Shown here: positions 1 to 7,065 of the stretch, one piece after another
How positions within the stretch are numbered: the stretch's first letter is position 1
Layout: every line of letters begins with the position of its first letter
Source: Dermatophagoides farinae
Lineage: Eukaryota > Arthropoda > Arachnida > Sarcoptiformes > Pyroglyphidae
Assembly (NCBI RefSeq): GCF_024713945.1
Contig: NC_134680.1
Span: 1,946,001-2,010,000, forward strand
Direction: 5' to 3'
Length of the DNA stretch: 64,000 nt
Notes under the pieces: generated by a model
What the model saw: the letters and a program-made list of their open reading frames with translations, nothing else
Databases searched by the model: none
Told to the model about the DNA's origin: nothing
Position numbers and translations under genes: made by a program

Positions 1-209
1 AATCACACAATCATAAATCACATCAATTCTCACCGATTATTTTTCAATGTCATTTTAAGCTTTATGTAAACTCTGTATGTGATTGTTTGGAATTTACCAA
101 ATTTCTAATCGTATGGATCGTCCACGAGAATCCATTTGTCGATATCGACCATCATCATCATCAACATTGTGGCCATCAAAAAAAAAACGATCGTTTCTTG
201 AATTACGTC
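1..209 (+). pseudogene. Truncated copy of the 5' end of the membrane-protein gene at 4107-6241
   Basis: This stretch matches 3995-4200 almost base for base, covering the 5' flank, the start codon (114 here, 4107 in the parent) and about 32 codons. It differs by a few substitutions and short insertions in CAT/TCA and A runs. The reading frame stays open to residue 33 and then meets a stop where homology ends, so no membrane segment is included. The match begins at the window edge, so the copy may extend further left. High identity suggests a recent, probably non-functional duplication, although it may still carry the parent promoter. Confidence 0.85.
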
Positions 210-240
210 TGTAGTGAAATCGTCAACAAAATACCGATTA

Positions 241-1098
241 TTAACCCTAGAAAGGTAACCTTATCGATATTGCGGGAAAGGTAACCTACGTAAATTTTAC
301 GTAGTTGATATGCCTAACTTATTTCCACTATAAAAATTATTTATCTGATTACTTATGTTAAATTTTAACGTTTATTCATTGAATCACACCTCTATTTTAT
401 ATTAAAGAAGAAAAAATCATTTTTCAAAAGTGGAAAGTTCAAAAATATCAAATTAAAGATATGGTGTAAATTTTGAATTTTTTTTTTATTGTCAATTTTG
501 AAATTATCACAGCGTCAAGAAAAAATGAAAAATGATCCTGTAAATATGATTAATCAATCGATGATTGTGTTTCGAAACATGATTGACAAATTTTTATCTG
601 ATATTCGCCACGGGGGCGGTGCCACAACGTTTACATCCGGTCGTTGTTAAACGCTTTTTGCAAGCATTTTAATTTTGAATAAAGTGAAAAACATAAACAA
701 ATGAACAGAAAAGACGTTTATTTCAAAAAATATTGCGACAAAAAACGTTTTTGACAAGTGAAAAGATAAAAAAAAGAAAAAAATAAAATTATTTTTATTC
801 ATAAATGACGTTTTTTGGGAAAAATTTCCGAAACTATCGCTCTCAGCAAAATTTTCTAAGATTTTTCTATGCTGATTCAGGCAACCATACGTAAATTTTA
901 CGTACAAGCTTTTACGCCTGAGCTTATAGATAACAGATAAAAGGCGAAAACTGGATCTTTTCTATTTCCAAATGTGTAGAAATATATTCTTGAGGAATAG
1001 AAAGGGGTTCCAGCTGTCTTAGCATCGTGAGTGTTTTTTTGGAACATTTTGAAGTGCAAAAAGCATAAATTTTACGTAGGTTACCTTTCTAGGGTTAA
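241..1098. mobile_element. piggyBac-type non-autonomous element (MITE), 850 bp, TTAA flanked
   Basis: The element runs from 245 to 1094 with TTAA at 241-244 and again at 1095-1098. The ends are inverted: CCCTAGAAAGGTAACC on the left and its complement GGTTACCTTTCTAGGG on the right, the hallmark of piggyBac ends. A palindrome reading TACGTAAATTTTACGTA occurs inside both ends and again near 890-907. The left end has an extra tandem piece of the terminal motif at 273-286. No transposase reading frame is visible, so the element is non-autonomous. Family is assigned from the terminal sequence and target site, which are diagnostic. Confidence 0.85.
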
Positions 1099-1417
1099 GT
1101 TGAAAAAATAACTTTTGTTTATTTCAAAAAAGTATCTGACAGAAAAACATAAAACAAAGCAAAAACAAGATTGCCCATGGAGAAATTTGTGGGCTACAAA
1201 TGTGATATTTTGGTTCTAAAAGCGCAGTCTTACAATGTGATTAGAATGTTCTGAAATCGATCGATTTTAGAACGAAAATAAAAGATCTTCAGCGCGCTTT
1301 AAGCAGAAAAATAGAACCATTGCAGCCCATCACGTGATCACAATTCACAGGGAATTTTTCACCTGAATGAAATAAATTTCCAAAATTATTCTCATATTCT
1401 GCATATCCGCTGCTTCA
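1099..1417. other. Unassigned AT-rich spacer between two MITEs
   Basis: I see no open reading frame, repeat ends or RNA gene here. It contains a short palindrome around the ATCGATCGAT at 1257-1266 and moderately AT-rich unique-looking sequence. Confidence 0.4.
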
Positions 1418-1419
1418 TA

Positions 1420-1618
1420 CAGTAATACCCCGCTTAACGCGGGGGTTACGTTACAAAAATTCTGAGCGTTAAGCGAAACAGCGCTAAGCGGGGCTATTTT
1501 TACATAATGCATTTTTACCCTTCATATACAACGTAACAATGTAATGTAATGTAGGGTAATTGTACAGCGTTATATCGAATCAGCGCTAAACGGGGCAGCG
1601 TTAAGCGGGGTATTACTG
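1420..1618. mobile_element. Short TA-flanked MITE, pogo/Tigger-like ends, 199 bp
   Basis: A 199 bp segment is bounded by near-perfect inverted ends: CAGTAATACCCCGCTTAACG on the left and its complement at 1599-1618. Both ends are flanked by TA (1418-1419 and 1619-1620), the expected Tc1/mariner/pogo target duplication. Internal GCGCTAAGCGGGG motifs repeat the end sequence, so the element folds almost completely on itself. The CAGT start and GC-rich subterminal block resemble pogo/Tigger ends. There is no coding capacity. Confidence 0.75.
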
Positions 1619-1750
1619 TATTTTGATCATTTTATTTTCAAAAATAAAGTTAATTATTATCATTAATCATAAATCAAAAATTAAAATTCAAAAATTGAAA
1701 ATCAAAATCAAAAAAAAAACAAACAAAAAATGCCAAAAAAATGTGATAAT

Positions 1751-1945
1751 TCATAATGATGTTTTTCCTTCTTTTTTGATTTTTTTCATTGTGTAATTTT
1801 TTAATAAATTTTTAATATATAGTTTTGCAGAGATGCCATATGCAATATGTGTTTTTTGATGTTCAATGAGATTTCTTTTTCTACTGAAAACTTTGCCACA
1901 ATCTGGACACGTACACTTGTTAGGATTAACGGGTAAATCTACTAG
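1751..1945 (-). pseudogene. C2H2 zinc-finger gene fragment
   Basis: Read on the minus strand, an open frame encodes VNPNKCTCPDCGKVFSRKRN and then LIEHQKTH, one complete C2H2 finger, followed by about 25 residues to a stop at 1751-1753. The finger is colinear with the third finger of the intact gene (exon 14745-15166), where the same VNPN lead-in precedes CTYPDCGKVF. The fragment is cut upstream where the 0.45 kb repeat starts at about 1963. Divergence is higher than in the copy at 6496-6660, so it is either an older copy or derived from a paralogue. Confidence 0.7.
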
Positions 1946-1962
1946 TCTATGAGGCTAACGTT

Positions 1963-2410
1963 TGTGTGTAACTGCAACTTTTACACTCGCTTGCACTGTG
2001 TACTAGCACTGTGTATTAACTTGGCATTTAATGCGGCAAAGCCGAGCTGGACATTCCTACTTATTTTCAGTACAAACCTAACTATTTGGTATGAGCTACT
2101 CAGTGTGTGTTGTGTGTGTGTGTCTGAGCATGCGGGAAAACTTTTGAATGCCGCTGAACAGTTCGTCCAGCTCAGAAGTAGAAGTCGCTTCCAAAGAAAC
2201 GGATTCTGTGGTATGTAGCTTTGACAAAGCTTTTTTTCATTGTTCTAGCTCAGCACACTTTGCTGCAGATTTTGCATCCAATAGATGGTGCAGTCATTCA
2301 ATAGAACATAGAAAGAGTTCGAATTCGAATTTTTCGAATTGATTATTGTGATAATGTGTCACACGTGATTTTCATTTTGTGTGCCTGTGTGAGTGTGTAT
2401 TTGATGAAAT
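1963..2410 (+). repeat. 0.45 kb interspersed repeat, copy A
   Basis: About 440 bp that recur inverted at 9234-9669. In the central 195 bp the two copies differ at only four positions; the left part is more diverged and carries a variable TG run. There are no obvious terminal inverted repeats and no poly-A tail. A TAGCTCAG box at 2246-2253 and a GTTCGAATTC box at 2317-2326 recall tRNA promoter boxes, so a SINE-like origin is possible, but the 71 bp spacing is longer than in a tRNA. The shared 64-codon frame (2148-2342) is not credible as a gene because all four differences change the amino acid. Confidence 0.75.
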
Positions 2411-2552
2411 CTTGCCTGAAGACTGCATTCATTGGAATGATTTTTTCTGTTTTTGTTCCCGTGATCTATGATTTACTCATAGTTTGGTAAGTTATTTCGG
2501 TTATTTAACCTGATTACACCTTAAATCCGCATTTTGTTCATGTGGTTATAGT

Positions 2553-2800
2553 AGATTTCTCGAAAGTGAAATTCTACCTGATGATCCTCAATATCGATCA
2601 TATGAAAATTGTCTCGGTACTATCCGTTTGATGTTCGAGTCAAATAAATTGGAAATAATCGAACACTGCAAAACTGTCTACGAAGTTTGGTCATATATGG
2701 CTAAAATAGAAAAAGATACGTTTGCTACTAGTTTATAATTTAGTCGAAAAATATCCGAATTTAATGACAAGATATCAAACAGTGAATTTTGATGATAAAA
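2553..2800 (+). mobile_element. Possible Ty1/copia-like gag remnant (fossil)
   Basis: The translated plus strand contains a pattern like the copia-type gag region: a P-D-D-P-x-Y lead, then an I-R-L-M helix and a C-K-T-x-x-E-x-W motif. The piece is short, isolated and broken; I see no flanking LTRs and no pol region nearby. The family call rests only on motif resemblance, and a captured host exon is an alternative. It looks old. Confidence 0.3.
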
Positions 2801-2959
2801 GATCCATATTCGTGAGTATATTTTTTTATGTTTTTTAAAATATATTTTTTAATATATATTTCGAACTTTTAATAAAGGAATACATAATTTCGAAATTCAG
2901 AAATCAAAAAAACATCCTTAATCAACGATTAAAGAGAAACAAAAAATCAGAATTTAATA

Positions 2960-3040
2960 ATGATGATGGTGTCGATGATGGTGTCAATGATGGTGTCAAT
3001 GATGATCTCGATGATGATGTCGATGATGGTGTCGATGATT
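2960..3040. repeat. GATGATGGTGTC-type tandem repeat
   Basis: About five imperfect copies of a 15 bp unit (GATGATGGTGTCAAT and variants). It sits just beyond the 3' side of the LINE fragment that reads leftward from 3388. Confidence 0.7.
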
Positions 3041-3388
3041 TATTTTATTTATTATAATTATAAAGACACTCTGCCTCAACGGCACTTGTGTCAGCTAAGA
3101 ATAAAAAGAAATCATATTACAATATTAACATTAATTATTTCTGGATACAATGTATCCTTTGCAAATGTTATTAAATAATGCTAAATTGGATTTATTGGAC
3201 ATGAAATCACATGGGTTGATTATATGATGTTGGATTAGCCGGTGGTGAGCACAATTAAATAAGATGTGTAACGGGTCTTGGTAAACATAACCGCATTCAC
3301 ATGCGGGTGATGGGTTGATATTGAATCGATGAAGATAGCTCATGAAAAAACCATGGCCTGTGATAAACTGAACATTGTAAAAATTCAG
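3041..3388 (-). mobile_element. 5'-truncated LINE, C-terminus of ORF2 plus 3' UTR
   Basis: On the minus strand the frame reads Q-F-I-T-G-H-G then S-Y-L-H-R-F (from about 3375), followed by a CECG-x8-H-x4-C knuckle, which is the conserved end of ORF2 in jockey/I/R1-type non-LTR elements. The stop is at 3131-3133. The short 3' UTR can form a hairpin and runs into an AT-rich tail near 3045. Everything upstream of the TGHG motif is missing. The truncation point abuts a TTAGG array at 3390-3414. Confidence 0.75.
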
Positions 3389-3389
3389 G

Positions 3390-3414
3390 TTAGGTTAGGT
3401 TAGGTTAGGTTAGG
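3390..3414. repeat. Interstitial TTAGG telomere-type array
   Basis: Five perfect TTAGG units, the canonical arthropod telomere repeat, directly at the 5' truncation of the LINE fragment. It is far too short and internal to be a telomere; it could be a repair scar, an old insertion target, or chance. Confidence 0.7.
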
Positions 3415-3994
3415 TGGTCTCGGTTCATTAGTAAAGGAAAAAAGTTGAGGTTTGGATAAAACTATTGTATTGACAAACAGTTTATTTCCGATTTGACAAT
3501 TTTCAGTATTGGCTGTTTTCAGTCTTGTCTGTTTTCAGTTTTGGCTGTTTTCTGCCTTGGCTGTTTTCTGCCTTGGATATTTTCTGCCTTGGCTATTTTC
3601 AATTTGGCTATTTTAACCCACAATCATTTCGTTATCATTCATCCTCAACAGAGTCTTTTTCGTTAGTGATAATTTTAAGGGATAAGGGCTCAAGCCATTT
3701 TCGACATTTCAATTTTCGACTTTTTTATTTTCGACATTTTTGTCTTTTCGACGTTTTTGTCGTTTCGACTTTATTATTTTCGATCAAATATTTTCGATCA
3801 TTTTGTATTCGACATTTTTGTTTTCGACATTTTGTGACAGAACCAAAAATATGGTCGCGATGGTGTCCATTGATGATGGATCCAAACATTCACTTTCTCT
3901 CTGTCTTATCATTTTAACATTTGGGTTTTTTTTATTGCCACCCTGTGTTAATATTAATCCTATTTTTAAGATATAAAGAAATTATTATTATATC
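3415..3994. repeat. Low-complexity minisatellites upstream of the membrane-protein gene
   Basis: Between 3500 and 3620 a T-rich unit of about 16 bp (CTGTTTTCTGCCTTGG and variants) repeats six or seven times. Between 3700 and 3835 a second set of TTTTCGAC-based units repeats. The open frame across them (3525-3917) is a product of the repeats and is not taken as a gene. Confidence 0.6.
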
Positions 3995-4106
3995 AATCAC
4001 ACAATCATAAATCACATCAATTCTCACCGATTATTTTTCAATGTCATTTTAAGCTTTATGTAAACTCTGTATGTGATTGTTTGGAATTTACCAAATTTCT
4101 AATCGT

Positions 4107-6241
4107 ATGGATCGTCCACGAGAATCCATTTGTCGACATCGACCATCATCATCAACAACATTGTGGCCATCAAAAAAACGATCGTTTCTTGAATTACGTC
4201 AACCATCATCATTATGTTATTATAATAATGGTGCCGTAAGGTCGTCAGGTAATCAAAGTTCACCATCATCATCGACTAGTAGACAACGATTCTATCGATC
4301 CCTCGATAATGTTCATCTTGATGATATTTATCGTTATCGTATCCATTTTGATCGTATGCTTGCTAAAATTAATCAAATAAAATTGATTGTTTGTGCTGGT
4401 TGCATTTTTCATCTGGTAAATTTTGTCTTATTGATTAAATTATTTGAAAATAATTTTAAATCGTTGTTGATCGCGATAATTAAGAAATTCTTTTCTTTTA
4501 TTGACAATATAGGCATTTGTAATTACATCGGATTTTACAATGATAAAAAAATCATTGTTATTCCCTGTAGAATCGAAAACGATTCACAGAAATGACTCCG
4601 GTATCATTGAATTCGAAACATTGGCGATAATATCCACATTTACACTTCGATTGATAGGATTAGTTTTCGGAATGATTATCGGCTGCTTGATTGAACCGGA
4701 ACGACATCTATTTATGTTTAATCGTTTGAATATATTTCATTTGAATTGGTTGGCATTTCTTGTCATTACCGTATTGGATACGATTTCGATGATTATAATG
4801 CCATTAAATTTACCATTCATCGCAATGTTTATCAATGTAATAAGAAGTTCAATCTGTGGTATACAATTGTTTCTGTTACTTTATGCATTATTTGATATAA
4901 AAATTGATCCTTTGGAAGAAAAAGAAGCCAAACGTTATGTTCAATTATATTTGATCATGTTTATGACTGGTTTACTATCGGCACTATCATTATCATTATA
5001 TTTTTATTCTGATCTTTTCATAAACAACGATATTTCAGCTATTCATTCATTCATTCGATCAATAATTGGATGTCGAATATTTTTATCATTAAATTGGTCA
5101 ACATTTTCTTATCTTATATGGCATGGTGTTGCATCCATTCATGAACAGAATGTCGTACGTGGTGTAGATTTTGAAGAATTTCTTGCAAATTATGCTATCG
5201 AAAACGATTGTACGCGCTATATAACGTTGAATTGTGTTGTACTTGCGTGTCAAATGCGTCCGGGAATAAATGTCGATAATCATTTAGATGAAGATAATTT
5301 CAGTATACGTACAGTAGAAGGATGGCAAAAAACTGGATTCGCTATCATTGGTACTATACAATTTGCTTTGGCTTTTCATTTGTGTATTTCATATCCGGTT
5401 GGATGTTCAATTTGGCCACAAAAATATTATCCCAGATTTCTATCCGGTAAATGAATGAATCTATGAAGAATTTTTTAATATTCGAATTGTTTCTTTTTTT
5501 CCTATAGGAAATCAAAAATTTTCATTATTTATTATCATGGCAGTCATGATATTTTTCATACGAATTTACTTATTATGTCAAACGAATTGTATTCGAATCA
5601 TTCGTGAACAATTACGAATTCCCAAATGTTTCTCATACATTACCGTTGCATTTCTTTACATCGTGGCAAACATCATACAATTATTCAATGACCAATATGG
5701 TCAACATCATTTTTTATTGATTATAATGGCAAATATAGCTTTCGGAATGTCGGTGTCACAAATGTTGGATGAAATTTGTCATGCAATTATCAATCATTTA
5801 TCCATCACTGGTCATTGGATACGTAATACGATTCTCATGACAATCATTTTTCAATCATTAATGTCATTCGTTCATTATTATTTCATTGAAAATTTAGCCA
5901 GAATCGAAGTGATTTATTACTTAAACATAGCTATTATATTAATTATTACAATTACAATGATAATCTTATCACAATGCAGATGTATACATATCAATAGTGG
6001 ATTTGATCTAATCGAAATGCAAACAATGGAACCTTTAACAAAAATTATTGATCACAATAATGTTGATGGTGACAATGTCGAAGCAGATAATTCGGTACCA
6101 AATGAAATGTTGTCATCAACAGGAAATCAAACATTCTATCGAACGAATGGAAAAAAACGTAAACAATCGATAGCATCGATATTGGCTTATCGAATGAGAT
6201 ATCGCATCGAATCGATTGTATCAACATTTAATTTAAAATGA
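4107..6241 (+). CDS. Multi-pass membrane protein, about 12 helices, family not recognised
   Basis: Three exons: 4107-4415, 4513-5446 and 5508-6241, with GT-AG introns of 97 and 61 bp and consistent phases (0 and 1), giving 658 residues. The chosen start (MDRPRESICR...) is also conserved in the duplicated 5' end at 1-209. A Ser/Arg-rich cytosolic N-terminus of about 85 residues precedes roughly 12 hydrophobic stretches. An acidic loop (about residues 295-395, including VDNHLDEDN) separates the first six helices from the rest. The tail is polar, ending in KKRKQS and FNLK. Twelve helices and a mid loop would suit a transporter of the major facilitator type, but I see no family signature. The 3' flank consists of duplicated pieces of SLC37A4 and the zinc-finger gene. 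Confidence 0.8.
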
Positions 6242-6257
6242 TGATAATAATAATTTA

Positions 6258-6462
6258 TTTATCTATTCAAAATATAACAAACGAGTTTATATTAAAGAGT
6301 ATTTCATTTTCGATTATATGGAATCACAGTTCATCAAGTATGGATCTATAGATCACGATTATTAATCAATTTTCTTTGGAACAAAATCGGGTCGTAAACG
6401 ATTTCCAAAAATGGTCAATAATAGTATGATTGAATTCGATAACATCAACGATGATAACATGG
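6258..6462 (-). pseudogene. SLC37A4: Partial, internally deleted copy of the SLC37A4 3' end
   Basis: Positions 6258-6434 match 9725-9901 with a single mismatch; this covers the last ~70 coding bases and the 3' UTR of SLC37A4. The match then jumps, and 6438-6462 is identical to 10621-10645 inside the same gene, so the copy is colinear with the parent but lacks about 720 bp. It cannot encode a transporter. It begins 17 bp after the stop codon of the membrane-protein gene, so it probably forms part of that gene's 3' UTR, in antisense sense relative to SLC37A4. Confidence 0.9.
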
Positions 6463-6495
6463 ATATTATTTACAATAAACTACGAGTGCGTATGG

Positions 6496-6660
6496 TGGTG
6501 GTTTAGTCAATTATGCTGGGTGGATGAATGAATCGTATATTCTTTTCCTTATTCTCTTGTCCATTTTACAGGTTAGGATAGATTAAGGTTATGTTGAGTA
6601 TTTTGATGACGCATCAAACTATATTTGCAACTAAAAACTTTTCCACAATCCGGATACGTA
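6496..6660 (-). pseudogene. Inverted copy of the 3' end of the zinc-finger gene
   Basis: The reverse complement matches 15079-15239 over about 160 bp with few differences, covering the last third of finger 3, the stop codon and about 75 bp of 3' UTR. Read on the minus strand it gives YPDCGKVFSCKYSLMRHQNT and the same C-terminus with small substitutions. One edge (6660) falls exactly where the 3' tail of a LINE begins. The copy is non-functional as a protein. Confidence 0.9.
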
Positions 6661-7065
6661 ATAATAATAATAATAATTTTATTACTGCGCTTATCCATAA
6701 GGATATTGGCGCCAAATAAGTAACGAAAAGGAAAATAAAACAATTGTAATTATGTAATTATTTATACGGCTAGTTTGCCTTTAGGTGGTTGTAGATGTGT
6801 TTACATAATATAATGAATTTGGTGTGTGTCTGTTTGTTCTGTGTGAATTGTTGAGGTGAAATTATGTATTCTAGATTTAATTGTTGTCTGATGTTGTTGT
6901 AGTTTGTGCAGTGTATTAGGAGGTGTATTGTGTCTTGTGTTATGTCTGTGCATGTACATTTGTCTGTATTGGAGAGTGTGATATCCGTGTCCTGTGTAAA
7001 ATTGTGTGGTGATGAAATTTATATTGGTGAATTTGGGGATGTTTGGGGTAGGAAAAAATTGTTTA
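6661..7065 (-). mobile_element. 5'-truncated LINE with (ATT)n tail
   Basis: Minus-strand translation gives NINFITTQFYTGHGYH followed, after a frame change or small deletion, by DKCTCTD and DTIHLLIHC, the conserved C-terminal motifs of a non-LTR ORF2. The stop lies near 6772. A 3' UTR of about 100 bp holds a CCTTATGG hairpin-like block and ends in an ATT run at 6661-6678. The 5' truncation joins the topoisomerase II pseudogene at about 7050-7085; the exact join is uncertain. It differs in sequence from the LINE at 3041-3388, so these are two families or old copies. Confidence 0.75.

Noticed and set aside
2246-2326. tRNA gene suggested by TAGCTCAG and GTTCGAATTC boxes
   Set aside because: The spacing is too long and no cloverleaf stems are evident; at most a degenerate SINE-like promoter.
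2148-2342. 64-residue open frame shared by both copies of the 0.45 kb repeat (also 9309-9503, minus)
   Set aside because: All four base differences between copies change the amino acid and none is silent, so there is no sign of selection on a protein; similarity is explained by the repeat.
3390-3414. Telomere
   Set aside because: Only five TTAGG units, internal, with genes on both sides of the window.
4077-4106. Ten-codon N-terminal extension of the membrane-protein gene
   Set aside because: It has no ATG and the frame differs in the duplicate at 1-209, whereas the ATG at 4107 is kept in both.
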